Assembly (NCBI GenBank): GCA_035222895.1
Contig: JAVYIG010000403.1
Coordinates: 124,001-188,000, forward strand
DNA length: 64,000 nucleotides
Source: Strongylocentrotus droebachiensis
Lineage: Eukaryota > Echinodermata > Echinoidea > Camarodonta > Strongylocentrotidae
Reading direction: 5' to 3'
The translations under genes and the position numbers were made by a program. Of this stretch, positions 47,537-58,891 are shown piece after piece; position 1 is the stretch's first letter, and each line of letters opens with the position of its first letter. A model generated the notes under the pieces. It was not told the origin of the DNA. It ran no database searches and saw only the letters and a list, made by a program, of their open reading frames with translations.

Positions 47537-47715
47537 GGAGGCATCATGGTGTAGTGGTTTATTCACTTGACTCTCAATCTAAGGGTAGGGGGGTTCGAAT
47601 CCTAGCCCGGCATGTATGTCCTAGCTTTGCCAAGATATTAATCCGTATTTTGCTACTCTATCCATCCTGGTGTAAAATTGATGCTTCGCCACTGCCTAAG
47701 TAGTAATAATTAAGG
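47537..47715 (+). repeat. tRNA-derived SINE
   Basis: The tRNA-like head has box A, TGGTGTAGTGGTT (47547-47559), and box B, GGTTCGAATCC (about 47592-47602), at tRNA spacing. A non-tRNA body and an AT-rich end near TAGTAATAATTAA follow. The acceptor ends do not pair as in a functional tRNA, so this is a SINE and not a tRNA gene. Confidence 0.75.
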
Positions 47716-47820
47716 GGCCCACGGGAAGAGCAAATTACTTCTTATATGATGCAAAAAAGCTGAAGCAAAGTTCCAAAAATAGTTTTCTGAAATATCTATG
47801 AGGTGAATTTGCTCGTGTTG

Positions 47821-47895
47821 TGGAGGCATGGTGGTTCAATTGAAGTGTAGTGATCTCGTTATCGGAAGGTCTCGGGTTCGACACAAAGTTTATGA
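47821..47895 (+). repeat. Second, shorter SINE head
   Basis: GCATGGTGGTTCAATTG (box A-like) and TCTCGGGTTCGACAC (box B) at about 46 bp spacing. The body differs from the SINE 100 bp upstream. Confidence 0.6.
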
Positions 47896-49389
47896 AAGAA
47901 TGATTATTAGTCATAGTTAAGACATTGATTCTCAATAACCCAAGGCCCTCATAATATATGGTTTAAAGCTATGGATATTGTCTAAATTGTTTATTGCCTA
48001 TGTTATTTTGCCTTAATATTGTGACTTTAAATTTTAAAAACATACATTCATTCCCAGAATTAAATTGATTTTAATGTGCACGTCATAGTTCAACAACATT
48101 CTCTTTTTCATGTAGGCGTCATATTAAATATGCGCCTACACACTGAATCCATTCTTTTAAATTATTGATTCGATTTGTAACAAACAACGAGTAGGACCAT
48201 GACTTTAGGGACATTACTAATCCTCTCAATGGTTAAATGAATAACATATTATTCTAATTAATATTTACTGTGATAAAATGAATGAATGCATGAATGGATC
48301 AAGTTTAACACCATTTTATTCATTTCATGAGTGAACACGCTAAGTAATGGTATAATGCTACCTGCAGGGTCTACGATGCCATTAGAAAAAGAAGGACCAA
48401 TATGCATGTAGCCAGCAGCGATACAGCCAATCAATAATAAAGTAATGTCCCAAAGTCAAATCGAGCCATGTACCAACCCACATTACCTTCCCACATTCGA
48501 CTCGACCCACAAAAAGCGCCGCTGTACCGTACTGGTAGAAAGATAAGGAAAAAAAAAAGACATTCGAACGAGAAACATGTAACGAGAGCCGATACGGCCG
48601 TAAGTGTGTTTTGAAGGATAACATAGCAGTTATGTTCGCTATTAAGAAAGCTGCTTGCAATATTCAGGTTATCAGAGAGTAAAAGTGCATGGCAGGCGAG
48701 TGGGAGTACGGTGTCCTCAAAAACAACGTTGAATCAATTATTCTTTCATTAGAGAGCCTGCCCATATTATCGAAAAGCGCTGCGATAGTCTGCCTGTTGG
48801 TTTGGTACACTACCTGTTAGTAGATGAGCATTTCGTGCTGATTAGAGACGGTGTAATCAAGAGTTTGGTTAAAATAAAATTGGTTTTGGGATGTTTCAAC
48901 TTTATATCTTTGATGAGTTTAGGATGCATCGTGTTAAAATATTCCTGCAAGTTTGATGATAAAGAAGGAAACTACAAAAAAAAAGAACTATACAACAAAG
49001 TTAACTTACACTCTGCCCCTTCAATGTGTATCATATTATTTTACATTTTCACCTCCTTTGATAAGATACTGCATCAATCTCTTCATAGCATGTTTATAAG
49101 AAAAAAGGTATTTTACAAAGTTAATCGAAACATTTTCCATGACCATCAATTTCTTGACAAAGTTTATCATCGTACAGTGTATTTCGCGTTTGTAAATTAA
49201 AAAAATAAATAAAAAAATAAGCAAACCAAAATCAAATCGAAGTACATCAAGACATATATATAACCATAGTCATAGAGTCTTATTGTTGATTTTTAAAGTA
49301 GCACACTAATACAATATCATTGGGTGTATGCATGCTATCAGTAGAAGATGTGAACACATTGAAATAACTTCCAGTTGTGTCAGCGAACT
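47896..49389. other. Unannotated AT-rich DNA
   Basis: A 132-codon plus-strand frame (48802-49200) is Lys/Phe/Ile-rich with no recognisable motif. In DNA this AT-rich such a frame is within chance. Confidence 0.4.
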
Positions 49390-49492
49390 GAAATAGAGAG
49401 AAAGAGATATAGAGAGAGAGAGAGAGAGAGAATAAGAGAGAGATAAAGAGAGAAAGAAAGAGAGATAAAGAAAGAAAGAGAAAGAAAGAGAC

Positions 49493-49523
<31 letters not shown>

Positions 49524-49729
49524 AAGAGAGAGAAATAGAGAGAAAAAGAAAGAGAGAGAAAGAGAAAGAGAGCCGAAGAGGAACAGAGAGAGAGAGAGAA
49601 AGAGAGAAAAAGAACAGAGAGAGAGAGAGAGAGATAAATAGAGTAAGCGGATGGGATGTGTAGAATTCAAGAGAGAGCGTGTTAGATACGAAGACAAATA
49701 AGGACAGGAAAGATCATTAATGAAGGAAT

Positions 49730-49766
<37 letters not shown>

Positions 49767-49770
49767 GGGG
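49390..49770. repeat. GA array of about 380 bp
   Basis: GAGA/GAAA repeats interrupted at 49572-49590 and 49645-49720. It is the purine-strand counterpart of the 42.3-kb pyrimidine array. All frames here are artefacts. Confidence 0.9.
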
Positions 49771-50935
49771 GAAGGGTTAGTAAAATACTATCTTGTTTAT
49801 CAACGTAATGCACCAACGTTCAACAATACCCGAGAGATAACAACATATTTTGATATTTATAACGGGTTCAATACAGTGAAACATTATGTAATGTTACGAT
49901 AATATATTATTTGTCAAGGACTTGGTTTTAAGATTTTCATAACAGTCACCATCATTTGATAAATATTCAGAAAATGCAATGAAATGCATCGAAATGCAAT
50001 CCAAGCAAATCAATTATCTTTCACATTATTTAAATGAATACTATCTTCATTCAGGTTAATTCGCAGTATATTCTTGTAAGATGAAAACAATTTATTACTG
50101 TAGCCTTGCTGATAAAAAAATACAACCATCGCCTGCGAGAAAACCCAAACAAAACAGAACCAAGCATACAAACAGATTAAAGATTCCTCGAATACTGTAG
50201 ATGGAACGAAGTCAACGTACTCATGATATGATACCCTTCTTCAAATGTAATCAAGCGATTTCCGAGGAGAACTCCCCTTCTGTGAATTGCATTTCTCAAT
50301 CGCTCCTTAATAGCATTGCCATGTGATGAATCAGGAACTAGACTTTAACATCTCTTGGAATTTGTCTCGATAAAGCAGTACAGCGCTGAAAATCGTTACG
50401 ACATGGAAAACGTGTTTTTATTTTACTAGGAAATACGGGACATCACGGAGGTCTTTGGCTTTCAGAGGTGTGAATGACCTGGTTAGCAGGGTCGTGAATG
50501 AAGCTAGTGTTTTCTGTAGACTCTGAACTCTTAAATAAAAGATTCTAAGAAAGAAGTATTCACTTAACCCCATAACGATATATCCATCATCTTCTATAAT
50601 CTTCGTCGATTTCCTAACTTCTTAAATGTGGAAAAATGATGCTTGTCACATTCTTCGTTTCTCCCTTTCGGGACGAACACATCTGTGTAATATACATTCA
50701 AATACATACCCACACGTATACACAAACACACACCCCACACGCACACGCACACAAGAACACGGAAACTTGGTAGAATGACATAACACTCCGTCGAGATTGG
50801 TATGGTGTCTCTCAATTCCATCAATCTTGTTTCATTAATATATAATACATAATTATATCCTCTTTCTACCCACTTTCTCTATAACCCCTCCCAAACCCCA
50901 TGGTAGTTCTCACTCTCCCTATCTCTCCGGTCCCT
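49771..50935. other. Unannotated DNA
   Basis: A CA-rich patch (ACACACACCCCACACGCACA) lies near 50726. No gene recognised. Confidence 0.45.
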
Positions 50936-50953
50936 CCCACTCTCTTTTTTCTT

Positions 50954-50997
<44 letters not shown>

Positions 50998-51001
50998 CCT
51001 G
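50936..51001. repeat. (CT)n array
   Basis: CT run of about 45 bp with flanking CT-rich sequence. Confidence 0.85.
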
Positions 51002-52686
51002 CAGCATCTCAATGTAACTCTTTAATCAATATTCATCTCTTTTCACCTGCTGATTGCGCTTTAGATTGGGATTTCGTGCCGGCGGGTACAGCGAGCAAAG
51101 AGCAAAGTATACTAATGTATTGACTTTGATATCTAGCGGATTATATCATATTCCATCGAGATAAGAACATGCTAATCTCCTTGTAATCTGAAATGTGTCC
51201 TACATTTGTGTCTCCCCTTCAGTGCCATTATCCGGTTACATCAGAGCAAAGTGACTACTATAATCACGATCTCGTTATATCACGAACTCTTCAAGAGCTG
51301 TCGCTAATTTTCTTCCCTCTCCCTTTTAAGCATTCAATTACAAACTTCTTCTTGTACATCATGCATAAATGCTATATAATGATCTATCACAGTCATTTAC
51401 AATTAATATGCCTTTTTTCGCACTACTTTCTGTTAAGCCTGATTTACTTCTTTCCCTTTCCTTCTTGATGCCTTATTTCACAATGTCTCTCCTTCTTGTC
51501 CACGAAATAAAATTATGAATGTGAGTTTGGGTATTCTTCGCGTTGAAAGCGAACTTAAAATGTCTTTTTGATATCAATTTGTGTTCCCATCGCGGAGATA
51601 ACCAAAATTATATTTGTCTTTTTATTCCCGCGCCATGTTATAGATGATAATTATCATTGTAACACGATTTCTCGTCAACTTTAATAATCCCATCTGGCAC
51701 CGTTTGCCTGCGAGATTTCACTGGGAAAGTTTAAATCCGTTAGAATGGAAAAGAAATCTGAGCCGCGGGCATTTTATCTTTCATGGTGAAAAAAAAGGAG
51801 GAAAAAGTTGAAGGATTTTAATTAATGAGCATGCTTCAATTTTACAAGTAAGAGTGATATTCGATGCATCTAAAAAGAATTAAACTTTTACCTGCACTGG
51901 TTTCGGTAAATCTCTAGGAGCGAGTGCTTGTTTTGTAAAGAAATAACTTCGAATATAATTTTGTACAATGATAATGATAATTAAAAAATGCAGATATGAA
52001 AATATGAAAATGTTATTATCATATATAATCATTTCAATTAGAAAATTGAAGATATGATTATAATTATGATATAATGGGATCATCATTTACACATGTTTAA
52101 AACAGAATTATCTCATATTTGGGACTACGTCTCACTTTCCAAAAATGACTCATAAAACTGAACCACATTTGTTAAGTATCTTAAGCATTTATTGTGAGGA
52201 ACGTGTGTACAGCATATTTATCGGTTGGGTTAATGTATAGTTTTATCTCAAGGCAATATCTTATGTGATAAAAGACATTTTGCTAAATATATATATATCC
52301 AATGTATTCTCGTCAATTAAATTTTGTAGTGAGCACATGCGGTTTTCAGAAGTACTCGTTATGAAATTCAACCAGCAAGCTGTTACGTTTTGTTATTGTA
52401 GTATATAAATACAACAAGTAGTAGAAACACGTTTAAAAGAAATCTTTTTGTAAAGACCACCTGCAATACTATATTTAGTTTTTTTTTTTTTTTTTTTTTT
52501 TTGTATCTCCCATGAGCTAAGCATGGTGAGCGTTCTTTTTATACAAGTTTCACTGGATTGCAAACAGGGGGTTACTTTGAGCACCGTTTCAAACAAAGAT
52601 TCGATAACAAATCAAAGTCCTTCATCTTTCTTTTGAACATCATAGTCTTCAATGAACTCATTGGAGAAATAACATATCATGATCAT
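51002..52686. other. Unannotated AT-rich DNA
   Basis: A T-run of about 23 lies at 52479-52502. Frames at 51193 and 51880 show no motif. Confidence 0.45.
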
Positions 52687-52945
52687 CAAGTTGAAGATCT
52701 TTTGCTACTCTCGTATTCGTTTTTTAACAACAGCAGCAGCCTAAAATACACTCCATCCAATACAAGAGAGAAATGATCTTCCAGATTCTTACATCGGCAT
52801 AACAGGTGTTAAACGAAATTCAAGATCATCTGCTCATCTTGTGTTCCAGACTAACAACTGGAGCAGCCTAGAATCAACTCCATCAAATGAAAATCAGTCA
52901 TTCTCTGCATATTGTTACCTCACAAAAGGTGTTAAACACCGGCAA
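52687..52945 (+). repeat. Old tandem duplication, about 134 bp
   Basis: AACAACAGCAGCAGCCTAAA and AACAACTGGAGCAGCCTAGA, each followed by CACTCCATCCAAT/AACTCCATCAAAT and later by AGGTGTTAAAC, lie in the same order about 130 bp apart. Similarity is patchy. Confidence 0.5.
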
Positions 52946-53534
52946 CATGCTACATCTTTCTCTTCTGACCTTGGCTAGGGAGAACGAGTAGAAATATGTT
53001 CTAGATACGTCAATATGACGAACACAAGTTCTTGTGATCTACAACATGTCTGTGAGCCGGCAACATGTTCCGTGTACGTGGCTGATTTGCGCTGTAATGA
53101 GTGAAAAATTTAGCCAGAGGTACGAGGAATTTAGGTGCATAAAAACTGTATTTATAATTAAGAAACCACTAGCGGGCAGATTGTCCTGATCCTAGAAATC
53201 CCAATTATGTGTTTGAAAGTAAAGATTATGATGCTGTAATTGATGACCATTAATACATTCACCTGAAGGCAGACCACTTTACCAGGTACGAGGTGCTAGT
53301 ATGATGCCTAAATGAATAAGAGAGGGGTCATGCAATTAGCGTCACTGAGATGGGCGGCCCAGTTCGAAATAGGGTGATAGATTATCATGGTAGAATTAGG
53401 AATAGTCCCTTCTATTGCTAGTATAACAACAGCAGCAATAACCACCACCACAAATACTACTTTTGATGATGATGATTAATATAACGAGGATAATGATAAT
53501 GATTAAGTAATAGTAATAGTAATAATTGTGATGA

Positions 53535-53535
<1 letters not shown>

Positions 53536-53587
<52 letters not shown>

Positions 53588-53588
53588 T

Positions 53589-53623
<35 letters not shown>

Positions 53624-53660
53624 AAAATAATAATAATTATCATCGTTGTCATCATCATCA
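53536..53660. repeat. (TAC)n array
   Basis: About 80 bp of TAC/ACT repeats, then ATAATAAT, at the outer end of the left arm. Leu or Ser homopolymer frames are artefacts. Confidence 0.9.
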
Positions 53661-56105
53661 TCATTATCATCATTATTACAACAAAATCAACAACAAAAAT
53701 GCCATCACTAACACTAGGGCTAGTACTATTTCTACTATTGTTAGTGATTACGATAATAGAAAAAAATGTGGAAATAAATGAGACTTTGGTTAAAAGGGAT
53801 GACATTTTGATAAGATTTATGATAGATTCAACAAACAACTATGAGACGCTATAGCGAAAACGAAAAATTAAGGCAGCACAATAATTAGAATGAAGCTTTA
53901 AAGCCCATTAGTTTTTTTACCTAAAGGCCGAAGACTACGTAGAGACCCTGGCACGTATATACAGAAGCACAATACCAAACTCTTCGACATTCGAATATTT
54001 GGGTCAGATGCAGATATTCACATTACTTATGAAATAGTTTTAGAAATCTGAAAACATCTCCGTTAAGTTTGATAATTTTTATGTTATTGCATTTTTCTTG
54101 GCGTTTTCCTCTTACATTCCTGTTTTTAAAATGTTGACCCAAGTGGGGTGAGGTCAAGCGCTACGTCTGTTTTGTGATACATTAATGAAGTCATGATTTT
54201 CAATGAAAGCGAATGGATTAGGATTGAAGTATGACGTCTATATTTTAAAAAGATTGGTACCCACTTACTTCCCCACTCTCTTCATTGTGTTTGTTTTTAC
54301 CAAGAAGTTCCTTTTGCCCATATTATTTCTGTCGTACGAAGTCTTAAAAGGCAAAGCCATATAAGAACATAACAGGTGTACGTGTATAGCGATTTGCGAA
54401 CCGGACAATAATAAGGTCATCTCATGCTATACAGAGTTCCTTGGTGAATCCTGAAAACTTCGTAAACACACTCTTATTAATATTGTTTAGTCTTGAAAAG
54501 TGATCCCACTTGAACGGCATTTTCACTTCCTCTCCAACGAACGATACATATCATCATAACCGTTTTCTTCATGAAAATCGCTCAATCAAGATCGGCTCAT
54601 ATCCTTACATTTTTAAGCTCATTGAGGTCTTGGCTTGAATCAGTTGCAAGACACACCTCCTGATGATAACAATAAATGGAAGAGAAAAAGGGATGTGTCG
54701 CTCCAAAACAAGAAAGTGTCACCATTTATCTCACTAGCTCATTAAAGTCGTTCAGTTTAGCGGGAGGGGGGAGGGTTAGGAGCGAATAATTGCCAAAATG
54801 TGAAGATATTTCCTTTTTTTCTTACTTTTCCTAACGGCCAGTAAAGAGATACTGGAAGAAGAAAGCGAATTCGCTTATAAATGCACACGATATAAAAGCA
54901 CACGTTATGAAAATCTGCAGTTTACCCAAATATCCACCTGTCTTTTTAACATGAAAGTTTGTTATCTAGGCAATATAACAAAAATAACGAGTTTCCGCTT
55001 CCTGTTTTTTTTTTTTACTTTCTTCTACTCGGAAAAAAGCAACAACAAAAAAATAAGAAAGAAAAAATAAGACTGTGACGTACCAAGCTGAACTCATGTA
55101 CATTTTTCACTGCTTCTGAATTTTGAAACTTGCTTTAGCGAGTAGACTAAAATGATTCAAATCATTTGTTCTGTCACATTGCATCAGTATACTGAAATAG
55201 CACAATATAGTGAATAAATATTTAGCATGGCAAACATTTTGGAAAAATAACAAAAAATTGAAAATAGTAAAAAGTAATGCCCTGCCTCCTCCTTTTTTTG
55301 AAAAAGTCCTGATGAGGAACTCGTTATTTTTGTTATTTGGCCTTAAATAAATATGTTTTTCCCAGGCAATACCACAGATGCTACCTCCCGTCTGCATGTG
55401 CCAGGGTCTCTACGTAGTCTTAAGCCTTCGGGTTAGAATACTAATGGGTTTTGAAGCTTCATTTTCCAGTCAAAATTGGGCTGGCTTGCTTTGTCATTTT
55501 CTCTATAGGGTCTTATCAAAATTATCATAATTTTTATCTATAGTATTAGCAATTTCGTAATCACTAGTATTAGTGGTGGCATTTTTTGCTGTTGGCTTTG
55601 CTATGATGATGATGATGATGATGATAATAATGCAGTACAATTTGTTAGTATTCTTGTCATTGTATAGAACCTACATGAGGAAGATGATGTTCATTTAGAT
55701 TTCTATATCTAATATAATTGCCATTTCTTCGAAAATCTTAATGCAGGAAGATAATTTAGTGTTCGGTGGGTTTAAAAAATAATCCAAGATACATTAACTT
55801 GAGGTGCTTTTGCAGGTGAAAAAATAAGCATAAGGCTTACCACGTTTATAGGCTGAGGCTGATGCTTTAAGACTACTACAAAATTGAAATCACCTCTTTG
55901 TCATAGAAAAAACGTCCTTTACTCAAAGAAGACAGTAATTGTTGTGATCTTCGTAAGCACATCGTTGAAAACGTGTCATTTTTTAAAACTAACTCTATCG
56001 ATAAAGCGCATCTACAGCGTCACAATACCCCGGTGGATATTCCACAGCTCACGTGTAGTACCATGCAATTCGTTAGGTGACGGTCTTGGTGACGGTATTA
56101 TCATG
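53536..56105 (+). repeat. Long-inverted-repeat module, copy 1
   Basis: The left arm (about 53640-53955) and right arm (about 55400-55635) are inverted copies of about 300 bp. CGAAGACTACGTAGAGACCC on the left matches GGGTCTCTACGTAGTCTTAA on the right, and both arms run outwards into trinucleotide arrays ((TAC)n and ATC left, GAT right). The interior is about 1.45 kb and holds a second inverted pair, AACAAAAATAACGAGTTTCC (about 54977) and AGGAACTCGTTATTTTTGTT (about 55316). The module plus its right flank, to about 56100, is duplicated at 57958-62860. No transposase is visible. Minus-strand frames near 55.1-55.4 kb are not recognised. Confidence 0.85.
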
Positions 56106-56235
56106 TTCCCCCTCCCCCTCCCCCTCCCCCTCCCCCTCCCCCTCTCCCTCCACCTCCCCCTCCCCCTCCCCTTCCCCCTCCCCCTTCCCCTCTCCCCCTT
56201 CCCCTCTCCCCCTTCTTGGTGACGGTATTATCATG
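56085..56235. repeat. (CCCCCT)n array flanked by a 21-bp direct repeat
   Basis: CTTGGTGACGGTATTATCATG occurs at 56085-56105 and again at 56215-56235. Between them is about 109 bp of CCCCCT/CCCCTT hexamers. The G-rich minus strand could form quadruplexes. The paralogous end of copy 2 (about 62842) has no such array. Confidence 0.9.
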
Positions 56236-57574
56236 CAGTACACGATGTGGCGGTCTTACAGGAAACGTTTTTAAAAAAATGAATAAAAGCATGGAAAAGA
56301 TATAAAAAGGTCAAGAATCGAAGAGTGTACATTCCAAAACCAATATTTGGAAAGCGATATTAAAAAACAACAACTGATGAACGTAAAAACTAAATGTAAG
56401 TTTTTTATTTCGTTAAGACCTTCTCGCCAATTAATGATACAAATTTCACAAGTGTTTAGACAGTGTTCATACTATAGGTGTAAGACGATTTTTATATATT
56501 TGTTAAAATCAATATTCTTATACATGTATTGAGATCCGTATCAGAGTGATAATTTTCGCATTTTAACCCTACAACTCATGTGTTACAATAGTCAATACCC
56601 ATAAATCATCACTTCTGCCTTTCAAACTGTGTAGAAAAGTTGTTTTAGTAAGCCTCTCAAGTAGATATTAATTATTTAAGAATTATTACCGATAAACATT
56701 AATTTTATAGCCTTCATTTTAACATTTTATTGGGACAAAACGCCTCATGTGTCTGAACGTGTTTTTTTATAGGACAATTATTTAAAGCAGTAATCTAAAT
56801 CTTGTTCCATGAAATTCATACAGCATTCGACTTTGCAGTTTGCAAACTTTAGAAGTAGTGATAAATCGAAATATTAAGATGTTGTCGATCAAAGAAGTCA
56901 TTTTCAAAACAACTACTTTGCAAAAGTATAATTACACTCTCACAACACGTTCAGATATGACGAGGCAAAACAGCGTCGTTTTTTGTTAACAATGATTTTC
57001 GATCGCGATGGTTCTGATTGAATTTATGACAATATATATTAAAAAGATGCGGGTATTTGTTACAAGGGTATTATTAGAAAATATGTCACAAGAATGAGGC
57101 TTGTAACATAGCTTATGTCCTGTTTATTATTGTATAGAGAACAGCTGGGATGGGGAAAAAAGGCTAAAGAGAGGGTGTGCTTGTGTGTGCGTATGTGAGT
57201 GCGTGTGTAAAGAGAGGGGGAGGGGGGGGGGGGGGTAGAAAGGGTGAGGAAATCGGGATATCAGCCTATTATGAAGTATATGATTATTTAAAATATATGG
57301 CGAATTTGAAACAAAAAAATGAAGTGGAATTCGTACAAAAAAATTAAAGCAAATAATATCTTTATAAAAGGTATTCAAATTTTTATTATTATCAGTAGGC
57401 CTATACCTCTTGAAATATTAATTCATTTGAATTCCAATTGTCTCTAAAAAGACTTTAATTTCTTAACGAAAAATGACGACATTCTTACGCATTTATTATT
57501 ATTTGTGGATTTTAGATAACAAGATTATCTCACGCTTATCTTAAATACTAAATTTCGATAAAGAAGTCTTGTTT
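56236..57574. other. Unannotated AT-rich DNA
   Basis: A GA patch with a run of about 13 G lies at 57203-57235. No gene recognised. Confidence 0.45.
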
Positions 57575-57715
57575 TTATTGGTCAGAGCACATCGTTAGAA
57601 ACGTGGACTCCAGAAGCCGTCATCATTATTGATACCTTTCTCAATTTTGCCAAGCTCTACCGTCAAACATCACGTGTATTATCATACAGTCCACGATTGG
57701 GCGGGCGTTTGAATC
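57575..57715 (+). repeat. Diverged fragment of the module right flank
   Basis: GAGCACATCGTTAGAAACGTG and later CACGTGTATTATCATACAGT align in order with the right flanks of copy 1 (about 55950-56105) and copy 2 (about 62715-62850). It sits just before copy 2, suggesting a third, decayed unit between the two. Confidence 0.55.
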
Positions 57716-57957
57716 TATTTACATCAAAGCAAATATTCGAATGGTTACATACAAATACGTATATGCAAATGAGGGCTTTGATAATAGAATCAATCATTGT
57801 TATTGAGCTTTTTCTTTCCGTCATGTATTTGACAGCTTTTTAAAAGACCATTAGTGAAACCTAGGCATTATTGTATGCGGATTATTGTCTTCGCCCAAAC
57901 CTGACAGATATAGAAGGCAATCCATCTTTAAAAGTCACTTTTAAATCCATAAAAAAC

Positions 57958-57996
<39 letters not shown>

Positions 57997-58891
57997 AAGT
58001 AGTAGTAGTAGTAGTAGAAGTACAACTACTGCTACTACTTTTACTACTACTATATTATTACTACTACTATTCATCGTCATCATCATGACGATCATAATCA
58101 TCATTACAACAAAATTAACCAAAAAAAAAATGCCACCACTAATACTAGGGCTAATAATATTTCTACTACTATTTTTAGTGATTACGATAATTAAAGAAAA
58201 AAAAGTGAGGAAATCATTAAGACTTTTGATAAAAGTGATGACATTTTGATAAGATTCATGATAGAATCAACAAACAACTATGAGACGCTCTATAGCGAAA
58301 ACGAAAAGGCAAGGCAGCCGAATTATGACTAAAATCATGCTTCAAAGCCCATTAGTATTTTGACCTAAAGGCCGAAGACTACGTAGAGACCCTGGCAGGG
58401 GCGGGTGGGAACATCTGTGGAATTGCCTTGGAAATACGTATGTACATAAGCACAATAACAAACTCTTCATGTTAGAAAGACGCATGGTTTATAGAAAGAT
58501 GCAGGTTTTCATATCGTGTGTAACATATTTTCACATAATTCATCAAAATAGATGTATCAATACAAAAATACCTCCGTCATGTTACTTTGTTGACTTTTAT
58601 GTTATTGCTTTGTTCTTGACGTTTTCCCCTAATTATTCCTAGTATTTGAAATGTTGACCTAATGGATTAGGAATTAAAAATGACGTCTATTTTTTTATAA
58701 ACCTTGGCACCCACTTAATTCCCCACTCTCTTCATTGTGTTTGTCTTTATCAAGAAGTTCCTTTTGCCGATATTCTTTCTTTCGTACGAAGTCTTAAAAG
58801 GCAAAGCCATATGTAAGAACATAACACAGGTGTACGTGTATAGCGATTTGCAAACCGGACAATAATAAGGCCATCCTCTCATACTATACAG

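Noticed and set aside
47537-47612. Possible functional tRNA gene
   Set aside because: Boxes A and B are present but the ends do not form an acceptor stem and a SINE body follows.
48802-49200. 132-codon plus-strand ORF
   Set aside because: AT-driven composition (Lys, Phe, Ile), no motif and no splice or promoter context.
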